From positions 62,001-126,000 of the forward strand of contig NZ_JAESIY010000005.1 in NCBI RefSeq assembly GCF_016757215.1: DNA of 64,000 nt, written 5' to 3'. The position numbers and the translations under genes are program-made. Source of the DNA: Fulvivirga sediminis. GTDB taxonomy: Bacteria; Bacteroidota; Bacteroidia; Cytophagales; Cyclobacteriaceae. Positions 15,712 to 23,616 of the stretch are shown here, in pieces (the stretch's first letter is position 1; each line of letters starts with the position of its first letter). The notes beneath the pieces were generated by a model. It did not search any database and was not told the origin of the DNA. It saw nothing but the letters and a program-made list of their open reading frames with translations.

Positions 15712-16074
15712 ATGGATATACTTAATTTAGAAGGCACAGAAGATACCCCTAAAATAATATTAGATAAAGGAAATGGCATTTATGAAATCTCAGGACGTTC
15801 ACTTCCTGAAGATTCAGCCGAATTTTATCAACCTGTTTTGGATTGGATAAGCGAATATTCTGGATCTCCTAATCCGTCAACTGAATTCATGTTTAAACTT
15901 GAATATTTCAACACTGCTTCTTCAAAGCTTATATTAGACGTATTGTCTGCTCTTGAAGATATTGATGGTGTTACTATTATTTGGTATTTTCATGAAGATG
16001 ATGAAGATATGGAAGAAGCTGGTGAAGAATTCTCTGAACTTGTTGAAATTCCTTTCGAATTCAAAACTTATTAA
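15712..16074 (+). CDS. SiaC-type switch protein (DUF1987)
   Basis: A 120-residue acidic protein of the SiaC family. The segment KLEYFNTASSKLILDVL holds T68, the same position as the threonine phosphorylated by SiaB in the Pseudomonas protein; the family start with TPKIILDK, and the block ISGRSLPEDSAEFYQPVLDWI are also present. In Pseudomonas unphosphorylated SiaC binds and activates the diguanylate cyclase SiaD. No GGDEF protein is encoded in this window, so the target here must be elsewhere or be a different protein, such as the transporter encoded 49 bases downstream. The acidic C-terminal third (HEDDEDMEEAGEEFSE) is prominent. Confidence 0.88.
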   Translation: MDILNLEGTEDTPKIILDKGNGIYEISGRSLPEDSAEFYQPVLDWISEYSGSPNPSTEFMFKLEYFNTASSKLILDVLSALEDIDGVTIIWYFHEDDEDMEEAGEEFSELVEIPFEFKTY

Positions 16075-16123
16075 TATTTTATTTTTTAAACTTTTTCAAA
16101 TTCTCCCATAGGAGGACCAATAT

Positions 16124-19100
16124 ATGAGTGAGGAAATACTTAAAGCTCTTACCCAACTATTCGCAATTATCACTAAACAGGATGGAGGTGTAACCGAAAA
16201 GGAAAGGCTTTTTGTTATCAGCTTTTTTAAACAGGAATTAGATCAGGACTCTGTAAAAGAGTACTTGGAATTGTACGATAAATACTCAGGGTACTCTGAA
16301 AGTCCTGAAGAAGATGATTCTGTAAAAAAGAAGAAGCTAACATCTGTAAGAGACTCAGTAAAAACACTGGGGCTATGTAAGAAGATAAATAAAACCCTTA
16401 CTCAAAAACAAAAGGTTGTAGTACTCATTAAAATCCTTGAACTCGTTGGGGCTGATAAAAACTTCACTCCCCAACGAATGGAGATTATTGATACTATAAG
16501 TACCGTCTTTAACATTGGAAAAGACGAGTATAGATTCATAGAAGCCTTTGTACTTCAAGAAGAAATTGAGAGTGTCAATTTTAATGATATTCTTATTGCT
16601 AATAAGGAAGAAGATGATCCTGAAAAAGATTATAAGCATATAAAAACCGAAATACATGGAAACCTTATCTTCCTCAAAGTGAAGAGTGTTGACATGTATT
16701 TCTCCAAATACATAGGTAAAGACGACCTTGTTTTGAATGGTTTCACCATGCAACGTAATAGGGTTTATCTATATTCTCACGGAAGTACAATCAAAACTCC
16801 TCAAGGGGCTGCATTATACTATAGCGATTTAATTGCTCTTTTTAATGAGGAGTTCAACACTACTAAACTTTCATTTAACGCACAGATTAAAGAGTTTAGA
16901 TTCCCTAATGGAGGCTTAGGCCTAAGAGATGTTCAGATAGCTGAAGGCCCGGGAAAATTAATTGGCATCATGGGTGCCAGTGGTGCAGGAAAAACAACTT
17001 TACTCAATGTATTAGCAGGCATAGAAAAACCTTCTATCGGAAGCATCGAAATCAATGGTTATGACATTTTTGAGAACAAAGATGATATCCATGGAGTAAT
17101 AGGATATGTTTCACAGGATGATCTTCTAATTGAAGAGCTCACTGTTTATCAAAACCTTTACTATAATGCCAAATTATGCTTTGCAAACTTCTCTGAAGAG
17201 CAACTTCAGAAAAGAGTAATGGATGTTCTGGAAAGCCTTGGTCTTGACCAGAGAAAGGATTTAAAAGTTGGTAGTGTTTTAGACAAGACCATTAGTGGAG
17301 GTCAAAGAAAACGACTGAATATAGCCCTTGAGCTAATCAGGGAGCCGGCTATACTCTTCGTTGATGAACCTACCTCGGGGCTTTCATCGAGAGATTCCGA
17401 AAATGTAATTGACCTTTTAAAAGAACTATCATTAAAAGGTAAATTAATATTTGTTGTAATACATCAACCTTCATCAGACATCTATAAAATGTTTGATAAG
17501 ATGTACATCATGGATACTGGTGGCTATCCAGTATTTTATGGTAACCCTGTAGAAGCTGTAAGCTATTTTAAAAAAGCGACTAACCAGGTCGATAGCCAAA
17601 GAGGCCAATGTGAAGTTTGCGGTAATGTAAACCCTGAACAGATATTCAACATCATTGAAGCCAAGGTCGTTGATGAATACGGCCAGCTAACGAATAAGCG
17701 AAAGGTAAATCCTAAACAGTGGAATGATAGCTACAAAGAGAACTTTAATATCCAAAAAGTTGAGGAAGTAAAAGAAGAACCGCCTCATTCTTTAGATATA
17801 CCAAACAAGCTTAAGCAAGCTTTAATCTTCGCTAAAAGAGACTTACTAAGCAAATTAAGTAATAAACAATATTTACTTATAAACCTATTAGAAGCTCCAT
17901 TATTGGCTATAATACTTGCTTTTATTATTAGATATAAAAGCTCACCAAAAGGTGATGAGTATATTTTTAGATTTAATGAAAATATACCAGCATTTATGCT
18001 TATGAGTATAGTAGTGGCCCTGTTTATGGGACTCACCGTAAGTGCTGAAGAAATCATAAGAGATCGTAAAATACTAAAACGAGAGTCTTTTCTGAACCTC
18101 AGTTGGAATAGTTACCTTATATCCAAGCTAACAATTCTATTTGCCTTCTCTGCTATTCAAACGATATCATACGTAATTGTAGGCCACTTAATACTTGAGA
18201 TCAAGGCTATGACCATACCTTTTTGGTTTGTTCTATTTACTTGTTCCTGTATGGCTAACGTTATAGGCCTTAATATTTCAAGTGCATTTAATTCAGCGGT
18301 AACGGTATATGTAATGATTCCATTGTTACTTATTCCTCAAATGATTTTAAGTGGTTTGTTATTCAACTTTGACAAGTTAAACAACCTAATTAGCAGCAAA
18401 GGAAAGGTTCCTATTGTAGCCGATCTCATGGCATCGCGCTGGGCATATGAAGCTATGGCAGTGTATCAATTTAAAAACAATCCTTATGAGGCTCCCTATT
18501 ACGAATTTGAAAAATTCGAATCACAAGCAGATTTTAAAGCAGCCTATCTTGTTGAAAAGCTAAAAGAGTATCAGTCATTTGTGCATGACAACTACACATC
18601 TGACAATGACTCTGTTAAAAACATTGTGGAAAAAGATTTCCATATCTTAAGAGAGGAAATCAAGGCTGATCCTTATAAAAAAGGACTTGATAAAATAAAC
18701 CTTGAAAAGGATCTATCTCTAGAAGGATATAATGATCAAGTAAATGCAAATCTTCAAGCATACCTTTCTAGCTACAAAACTTACTATCAGGATATTTTTA
18801 ATAGAATAGTAGCTCAAAGGGAAAAGTTAATGTTTTCTCTAGAGCAGCAAGAAGACTATGACCTAAATAAATATAAAGACAAGTATTTTAATGAAAGTTT
18901 AGCTGACTTAGTTACTAATATTAATGCTAAGGAGAGAATCATGGAGCATAACGGTAGAATATTACAGCTTATAAACCCTGTATACAATGAACCGGATATT
19001 TCTTCTAATCCTCTAAACTATAGGACCCATTTCTTTGCCCCTACAAAAAACTTTTTCGGTATGGAAATAGATACGTTTTACTTTAATATCTTAGTAATTT

Positions 19101-19204
19101 GGTTAATGACCTTAATTCTTTATATTATGCTTTATTTTGAAGTTTTCCGTAAGGGTCTTGAAGGTTTTAGTAAAATCGACTTTTCTTTTAAAAAGAAAGA
19201 TTGA
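16124..19204 (+). CDS. TerB-like domain/ABCG-type ABC transporter fusion
   Basis: A 1026-residue half- or full-size transporter with a cytosolic extension. A helical TerB-like domain (about 1-150) and a beta-rich, FHA-like segment (about 165-245) precede the ATPase: Walker A GASGAGKT (284-291), signature SGGQRKR (391-397), Walker B ILFVDEPTSGL (D414, E415) and H-loop H447 in VIHQPSSD. A Cys pair (CEVCG) sits after the ATPase. An ABC2-type membrane domain (about 590-790) is followed by a long helical, probably extracytoplasmic or coiled section and a last membrane helix near 1000-1018. This ABC-before-membrane order is that of ABCG exporters. As last gene of the operon it may be the output of the switch; substrate unknown. 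Confidence 0.85.
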   Translation: MSEEILKALTQLFAIITKQDGGVTEKERLFVISFFKQELDQDSVKEYLELYDKYSGYSESPEEDDSVKKKKLTSVRDSVKTLGLCKKINKTLTQKQKVVVLIKILELVGADKNFTPQRMEIIDTISTVFNIGKDEYRFIEAFVLQEEIESVNFNDILIANKEEDDPEKDYKHIKTEIHGNLIFLKVKSVDMYFSKYIGKDDLVLNGFTMQRNRVYLYSHGSTIKTPQGAALYYSDLIALFNEEFNTTKLSFNAQIKEFRFPNGGLGLRDVQIAEGPGKLIGIMGASGAGKTTLLNVLAGIEKPSIGSIEINGYDIFENKDDIHGVIGYVSQDDLLIEELTVYQNLYYNAKLCFANFSEEQLQKRVMDVLESLGLDQRKDLKVGSVLDKTISGGQRKRLNIALELIREPAILFVDEPTSGLSSRDSENVIDLLKELSLKGKLIFVVIHQPSSDIYKMFDKMYIMDTGGYPVFYGNPVEAVSYFKKATNQVDSQRGQCEVCGNVNPEQIFNIIEAKVVDEYGQLTNKRKVNPKQWNDSYKENFNIQKVEEVKEEPPHSLDIPNKLKQALIFAKRDLLSKLSNKQYLLINLLEAPLLAIILAFIIRYKSSPKGDEYIFRFNENIPAFMLMSIVVALFMGLTVSAEEIIRDRKILKRESFLNLSWNSYLISKLTILFAFSAIQTISYVIVGHLILEIKAMTIPFWFVLFTCSCMANVIGLNISSAFNSAVTVYVMIPLLLIPQMILSGLLFNFDKLNNLISSKGKVPIVADLMASRWAYEAMAVYQFKNNPYEAPYYEFEKFESQADFKAAYLVEKLKEYQSFVHDNYTSDNDSVKNIVEKDFHILREEIKADPYKKGLDKINLEKDLSLEGYNDQVNANLQAYLSSYKTYYQDIFNRIVAQREKLMFSLEQQEDYDLNKYKDKYFNESLADLVTNINAKERIMEHNGRILQLINPVYNEPDISSNPLNYRTHFFAPTKNFFGMEIDTFYFNILVIWLMTLILYIMLYFEVFRKGLEGFSKIDFSFKKKD

Positions 19205-19227
19205 ATTTTGCTTAATCCTAATATTTA

Positions 19228-19258
19228 TTTGTAATAGAAATATGAATTTTTAATTTTG
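19228..19258 (+). promoter_or_regulatory. Bacteroidetes-type promoter, TTTG-N19-TAATTTTG
   Basis: TTTG at 19228-19231 and TAATTTTG at 19251-19258 are separated by exactly 19 bases, the spacing and both consensus elements of the Bacteroidetes primary sigma promoter. The -7 element ends 21 bases before the ATG of the lipoprotein gene at 19280, giving a short leader. This is the best promoter match in the window and indicates that the two genes downstream can be expressed apart from the signalling operon. Confidence 0.72.
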
Positions 19259-19279
19259 TTATCACTTAATTTTTTATCT

Positions 19280-20179
19280 ATGAGGATATTACCACTAGGG
19301 CTTATTCTGATTTTTATTGTTGCTTGTAATTCGAGCAAGAAGCCCGATGAAGCAGCTTTTTTAGAAGGGCTTGATTCCGCAGAGGTAGAGGGACCCGCAA
19401 TATCTGAAGAAGTTATTAGTAGCATTATTCAGCAAATACCTTCTCCTCTTGAAATTTCAGTACTACTAAAAGAATCCGGCACTAAATATGACCGTACTCT
19501 TTTAAATTCACCTGATAATATTTCAAAATATAACAGCAACTATCAGAGATCTCTGAACTTAGGAATATATGGCACTGACTTAGGTTACACTAACATATAT
19601 GAGCAGAACCAAGATGGCATCGAGTACATGTCCTCTATTAAAGAGTTAGCTGAAAGTTTAAGTATCGGTCAATTTTTTGACATTGAGACTATTGGCAGGT
19701 TAGCTACCAACAGCAAAAACCTGGACTCTTTGTTACTTATAACAACTCAAAACTTCAATAGCATCAACAAATACCTTCAGGAACAAAACAGGGCTAACTT
19801 AAGCGTTTTGTCTCTTACAGGTGGGTGGCTGGAAGCCATGCATATTACTTGCCAGGTATATACAAAGACGCCCGATAATAATGATCTTAAAGAAACAATC
19901 GGTGAGCAAAAAATCATTTTAGACAATGTTGTTCAACTTTTATCATTTTATGAGCACAAAGATCCAAATATGGCATCACTTTTGGGTGAGATGAAGAAGT
20001 TGCAAAAGGTTTATGAATCTGTAGAGATAGTAAAGACTTATAAAGAATCAACGTTCGAGATTGTAGATGGTGTAATGGTTATTAAAGATAACAGCACCAG
20101 TGAAATCAAAATAACTGACGAAAACGTAGAGAGCATCAGCAATCTGGTTTCAGCAATAAGAAAAAAAATAATCAGTTAA
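19280..20179 (+). CDS. Predicted lipoprotein, function unknown
   Basis: About 299 residues. A lipoprotein signal peptide ends IFIVAC with the lipidated Cys at residue 16, followed by NSSKKPDE; the ATG at 19280 is chosen over an in-frame TTG at 19256, which would overlap the promoter. The mature protein is helical and predominantly acidic, with no motif I recognise. Part of it (NRANLSVLSLTGGWLEAMHI and the following helices) looks like a compact all-alpha domain. It lies 75 bases after the TerB-ABC gene behind a strong promoter match, and 19 bases before a secreted protein. It may work in the periplasm with the upstream system; that is based on position only. Confidence 0.75.
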   Translation: MRILPLGLILIFIVACNSSKKPDEAAFLEGLDSAEVEGPAISEEVISSIIQQIPSPLEISVLLKESGTKYDRTLLNSPDNISKYNSNYQRSLNLGIYGTDLGYTNIYEQNQDGIEYMSSIKELAESLSIGQFFDIETIGRLATNSKNLDSLLLITTQNFNSINKYLQEQNRANLSVLSLTGGWLEAMHITCQVYTKTPDNNDLKETIGEQKIILDNVVQLLSFYEHKDPNMASLLGEMKKLQKVYESVEIVKTYKESTFEIVDGVMVIKDNSTSEIKITDENVESISNLVSAIRKKIIS

Positions 20180-20198
20180 GAGGAAAACATTTTATAAT

Positions 20199-20630
20199 AT
20201 GAAAAAGGCTATTTATTCAATTTTTGTTGTGGGTTTGTTCTTTCTATTTTCAGGAAAGGTAAATGGACAATGCAACCCAGAACAATATACTGATGCCTGT
20301 ATACCAAAATTAGCCTCAGGCTTTAACTTTTTGAAAAGTTATAAAATTGATGGTCAAGGCGGGGCTAAAACAAAAGTGGAATACTCTTATGTATTTACAA
20401 AGGGCACTCAATATATGATTAATGTTTGCGCCACAGGTTCTGGCACTGATGGCATTGTGGTTTCTTTATTTGACAGTAACAGAAATCAAGTGGCAACCAG
20501 CAAAATCAATGGACAATACATTTCAGCTATCGCCTATCCTTGTAACACCACGGGCATATATTATATCCAGTACACATTTGACAATAGTACACAGTTCTGC
20601 GGGGGCAGTGCTTTAGGATTTAAACGATAA
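20199..20630 (+). CDS. Secreted Cys-containing protein, function unknown
   Basis: A 143-residue exported protein. The signal peptide (MKKAIYSIFVVGLFFLFSG, cleavage after VNG) leads into CNPEQYTDACIPKL. Five cysteines (including CNTTG and QFCGG) suggest disulfides in a small beta-sandwich; the stretch VEYSYVFTKGTQYMINVCA followed by GIVVSLFDSNRNQV and IYYIQYTFD resembles the pre-peptidase C-terminal-like beta-sandwich fold seen in secreted Bacteroidetes proteins. No catalytic motif. It closes the transcription unit started at 19228 and is followed by a strong terminator. Confidence 0.72.
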   Translation: MKKAIYSIFVVGLFFLFSGKVNGQCNPEQYTDACIPKLASGFNFLKSYKIDGQGGAKTKVEYSYVFTKGTQYMINVCATGSGTDGIVVSLFDSNRNQVATSKINGQYISAIAYPCNTTGIYYIQYTFDNSTQFCGGSALGFKR

Positions 20631-20651
20631 TATAGAATTAAGAAGTTAGAT

Positions 20652-20685
20652 AGCAGGTCACTTTTAAAAAGTGACCTGCTTTTTT
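20652..20685 (+). terminator. Rho-independent terminator after the secreted-protein gene
   Basis: A 14-base perfect inverted repeat, AGCAGGTCACTTTT and AAAAGTGACCTGCT, with one base between the arms is followed by a T run at 20681-20685. It ends the unit from 19228. It also shows that the GTG at 20671 cannot be the start of the next gene, because that codon lies in the stem. Confidence 0.85.
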
Positions 20686-20694
20686 ATTCCCAAA

Positions 20695-21339
20695 ATGAAA
20701 CAACAGAGTATCAAATTCGGATTCCAAGCTCGGTACTTCCAACTTGGAGAACTAAATGAACACACACAAAACATCGTGTTTGTATTGCACGGTTATGGGC
20801 AACAAGCGAAATATTTTATCCGTAAGTTTGAAGTACTCAAAAATGAAAACACTTGTGTTATTGCTCCTGAGGGATTGTCTAGATTTTATTTAAAAGGATT
20901 TTCAGGCAGAGTAGGTGCTACCTGGATGACCAAGGAAGAAAGGCTAACTGACATTGCCAATTACGTGAATTACCTAAACTCTATCTATAGCAATGTACTT
21001 GCCTGTTGTAGCTCTTCAAATCAGATGAACGTTACTTTACTAGGCTTTTCGCAAGGTGCAGCTACAGTAAGTAGGTGGGCTGTCAATGGCTTTATCTCTT
21101 TTAATCGATTGATTCTTTGGGCTGGTATCTTTCCTCCTGACATGGACTTTGAAAAAGCCGCAAACATCGTTGAGAGCAAAGAAATACACTATGTATATGG
21201 AACTCAAGACCCATTCATTACTCCAGAGCGTCTTTCAGAAATGAACCTGTTATCTTCTAAGATGCAAGTGTCCCCTATTATCACCACTTTTAGTGGCGTG
21301 CATGATATCGATCAGACTGTTTTACGAGAGCTATTCTGA
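20695..21339 (+). CDS. Alpha/beta hydrolase, phospholipase/carboxylesterase type
   Basis: A 214-residue cytosolic esterase of the small carboxylesterase/YpfH-like family. Catalytic residues are recognisable: the nucleophile elbow GFSQGAA, the acid in YGTQDPFI and the histidine in SGVHDID; the oxyanion loop is FVLHGYGQQ. The substrate is unknown; relatives hydrolyse short acyl esters or acylated proteins. The ATG at 20695 follows the upstream terminator by about 10 bases, so the promoter either overlaps the terminator or expression depends on read-through. Its last 9 bases overlap the convergent SDR gene. Confidence 0.85.
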   Translation: MKQQSIKFGFQARYFQLGELNEHTQNIVFVLHGYGQQAKYFIRKFEVLKNENTCVIAPEGLSRFYLKGFSGRVGATWMTKEERLTDIANYVNYLNSIYSNVLACCSSSNQMNVTLLGFSQGAATVSRWAVNGFISFNRLILWAGIFPPDMDFEKAANIVESKEIHYVYGTQDPFITPERLSEMNLLSSKMQVSPIITTFSGVHDIDQTVLRELF

Positions 21340-22089
21340 TTTATTAACAATAGTAGCACTAGCTTGTGCTGTAGGGAAAATTGTTAAGTCACAAATTTTA
21401 ACATGCGCAGGCCTACTCACTACAAAATATATAGTTTCAGCTATATCCTTTGCCATCAATGGATCAAAGCCCTTGTAGACCTTCTCAGCCCTCTCCTTAT
21501 CCCCTTTAAATCTTACTTGTGAGAACTCTGTCTCTACAAGTCCAGGGTTTATAGCCGTCACTTTAATATTGTGTTGATTAAGATCAATCAGCATACCCTT
21601 ATTTATAGCATCTACGGCGTGTTTGGAGGCGCAGTATACATTACCATTAGGATACACCTCTTTACCTGCTATAGAGCCTATGTTGACGATATGCCCTTTC
21701 TTACTTTTTACCATTTCAGGAATCACTTCGTTAGAAACATACAGAAGTCCTTTGACATTAATATCCATCATTGCATCCCAGTCTTCTATGTCTCCTTCAT
21801 TTAGTGGAGATAAGCCATGTGCATTACCTGCATTATTAATAAGAACATCAATAGTTCTCCATTCGGAGTCCAATGATTCAAATGCCGCTTTCACATCTTT
21901 TTTATCGCTAACGTCAAAAGATAACATTTGCACGTTTACCTTACCAGACAACTCCGAAGCCAGTTCTTCTAATCGCTCCTTTCTTCTACCGCAGATAATT
22001 ACGTCATAATTATTGTCGGCTAAAATTCTCGCGGTAGCTAGTCCTATTCCTGAGGTAGCTCCTGTTATGAGTGCTTTCTTATTAGGCAT
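21331..22089 (-). CDS. SDR family NAD(P)-dependent oxidoreductase (YdfG-like)
   Basis: A 252-residue classical short-chain dehydrogenase. The cofactor loop TGATSGIG, the NNAG motif, and the catalytic Ser, Tyr and Lys in NIGSIAGKEVYPNGNVYCASK are all present; CGRRKERLEEL after the second strand, with Arg, suggests NADP preference. It is closest in pattern to YdfG-type 3-hydroxy acid/serine dehydrogenases. The start codon is immediately adjacent to the porT stop (one shared base), so it is probably the last gene of the ubiE-porT transcript, though the enzyme has no evident link to secretion. Confidence 0.9.
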   Translation of the reverse strand: MPNKKALITGATSGIGLATARILADNNYDVIICGRRKERLEELASELSGKVNVQMLSFDVSDKKDVKAAFESLDSEWRTIDVLINNAGNAHGLSPLNEGDIEDWDAMMDINVKGLLYVSNEVIPEMVKSKKGHIVNIGSIAGKEVYPNGNVYCASKHAVDAINKGMLIDLNQHNIKVTAINPGLVETEFSQVRFKGDKERAEKVYKGFDPLMAKDIAETIYFVVSRPAHVKICDLTIFPTAQASATIVNKSE

Positions 22090-22829
22090 TATTGAAATAG
22101 TAAATATAAAGTAATCGTATTGGTGTTAATTCTGTCGATTCCAGCACTGTATTGATTCTCAGCAGAACCCAAAATATTAGTTATTCCTCTAGAAAAACGT
22201 ATTTCAGGAGAGAATTTAAAAAGCGGATAGTATATATCAATTCCAAAGCCCACATCCATTGACAGGTTAAATTCCTTAACACTAAGATTATCATCACCCA
22301 CAAATTCAACATCATTTTTACCTGCGGCTTCATAGCCAGGCTTTACTCCTCCCACCAGGTACATACGGGTATTTCCTCTTCTCTCTGATTTATATTTGAG
22401 AAGCACTGGCAATTCTACTACGGTAGTCTCTACAGTTTCCAATACCGGAGGAGCATCCAGCCGCTGATAATCAAGAGAGTGCTCATAAAAAGCAACTGTA
22501 GGCAGCACCCTCACATCTAGAAAGTCTGCCAAATGCATATTAACAATAAAGCCCAAAGAAAAACCAGCTGACCACTTTGGACTTATAGAATAAAGAGAGT
22601 CTAATGATCTATCAATAAATTGATTTGAATGTTTTATCTGATATGCGGAAGTATGTATCCCAATTAAAAATCCATAACTCAAAAACTTATCGTCATAATT
22701 AGGATTGTTGATTCCAACCTGTCTTTGAGCATGAGATATATTGGCTCCCGCAATTATTAAAAATATTACCAGAAAGGCTATTTTTCCCCGATGTATATTG
22801 AGCTTACGCCAAGAGTTAAAGGCTTGCAT
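22089..22829 (-). CDS. porT: PorT family outer membrane protein of type IX secretion
   Basis: A 246-residue exported beta-barrel protein. A signal peptide (helix KIAFLVIFLIIAGANISHAQ) is preceded by about 14 basic residues; the mature protein shows SYGFLIGIHTSAYQIKHS, FLDVRVLPTVAFYEHSL and PVLLKYKSERRGNTRMYLVGG, the repeated strand pattern of PorT/SprT. PorT is required for T9SS export and gliding in Porphyromonas and Flavobacterium, in the outer membrane. Its neighbour ubiE is a conserved gene pairing in Bacteroidetes. The start overlaps ubiE by 52 bases and no later ATG, GTG or TTG is available before the signal helix. Confidence 0.85.
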   Translation of the reverse strand: MQAFNSWRKLNIHRGKIAFLVIFLIIAGANISHAQRQVGINNPNYDDKFLSYGFLIGIHTSAYQIKHSNQFIDRSLDSLYSISPKWSAGFSLGFIVNMHLADFLDVRVLPTVAFYEHSLDYQRLDAPPVLETVETTVVELPVLLKYKSERRGNTRMYLVGGVKPGYEAAGKNDVEFVGDDNLSVKEFNLSMDVGFGIDIYYPLFKFSPEIRFSRGITNILGSAENQYSAGIDRINTNTITLYLLFQ

Positions 22830-23503
22830 TTAGTGTTTTTAAACCCGACTTTATTGAAAATTTTAAGAAAATTATCTCCGTCAGGAAAAGCTTGTACTGA
22901 TTCCGGTAAATAAGTATATGCTGATCCATCCTTCGAGACCATTCTCCCGATTCTAGGCAAAATTGCCTTAAAATAAAAATTATAAATATTTCTAAACGGA
23001 AACTTAGAAGGTCTGGAAAATTCAAGGATCACTACTCTACCGCCAGGCTTTAACACCCTATACATATCACTCAATCCTCTCTCCAAATTTTCAAAGTTTC
23101 TTACTCCAAAAGAAACGATCACGGCATCAAACTTATTGTCATCAAACAAAAGCTTTTCAGAATCGCCTAATCGCAATTCAATTTTATGGTCCAGCTTTCG
23201 CTCTTTAAGCTTTTTTCTACCTACATCCAACATACCTTCTGATATGTCTACTCCTATTACCTGATCAGGATTAAGCTTTAGAGATTCTATGGCAAAATCA
23301 GCCGTTCCAGTGGCAATATCAAGAATTACCTTGGGTTGATATGGCTTCAGCATTTTAATGGCTTTCTTTCTCCATAGAATATCAATACCCAAGCTTAGAA
23401 AGTGATTTAAAAAATCATATTTCTTACTTATGTTATTGAACATATCCGCAACCTGCTCCTTCTTACCACTTGATTGCTCCTTATAAGGAAGTACTGATGA
23501 CAT
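22778..23503 (-). CDS. ubiE: Demethylmenaquinone methyltransferase
   Basis: A 241-residue SAM-dependent methyltransferase that performs the last methylation in menaquinone (and, where present, ubiquinone) synthesis at the membrane. Signatures: YDFLNHFLSLGIDILWRKKA, the SAM-binding ILDIATGTADFA, VIGVDISEGML, and FGVRNFENLERGLSDMYRVL, a UbiE/COQ5 block. Bacteroidetes use menaquinone, so MenG function is expected. The gene is preceded by about 70 bases and then the terminator of the porE-like gene, making it the first gene of a ubiE-porT-SDR unit. Confidence 0.94.
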   Translation of the reverse strand: MSSVLPYKEQSSGKKEQVADMFNNISKKYDFLNHFLSLGIDILWRKKAIKMLKPYQPKVILDIATGTADFAIESLKLNPDQVIGVDISEGMLDVGRKKLKERKLDHKIELRLGDSEKLLFDDNKFDAVIVSFGVRNFENLERGLSDMYRVLKPGGRVVILEFSRPSKFPFRNIYNFYFKAILPRIGRMVSKDGSAYTYLPESVQAFPDGDNFLKIFNKVGFKNTKCKPLTLGVSSIYIGEK

Positions 23504-23572
23504 TAAATTAATATTAAAGTTTAACCTCTGTATTTAATCGATATGCAAATATCTCACTAAATACCTTATAAT

Positions 23573-23599
23573 AAAAAAGGGAGCTGACATAGCTCCCTT
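23573..23599 (-). terminator. Terminator of the porE-like gene
   Basis: On the minus strand AAGGGAGCT and AGCTCCCTT pair across the loop ATGTC (23577-23599), and the plus-strand A run at 23573-23578 becomes a T run after the stem. It lies 18 bases past the stop codon of the OmpA-domain gene. Confidence 0.82.
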
Positions 23600-23616
23600 C
23601 TCTTTGTATTTTTTTA

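Noticed and set aside
20671-20694. GTG at 20671 as start of the esterase
   Set aside because: The codon lies inside the terminator stem; the ATG at 20695 fits the family start.
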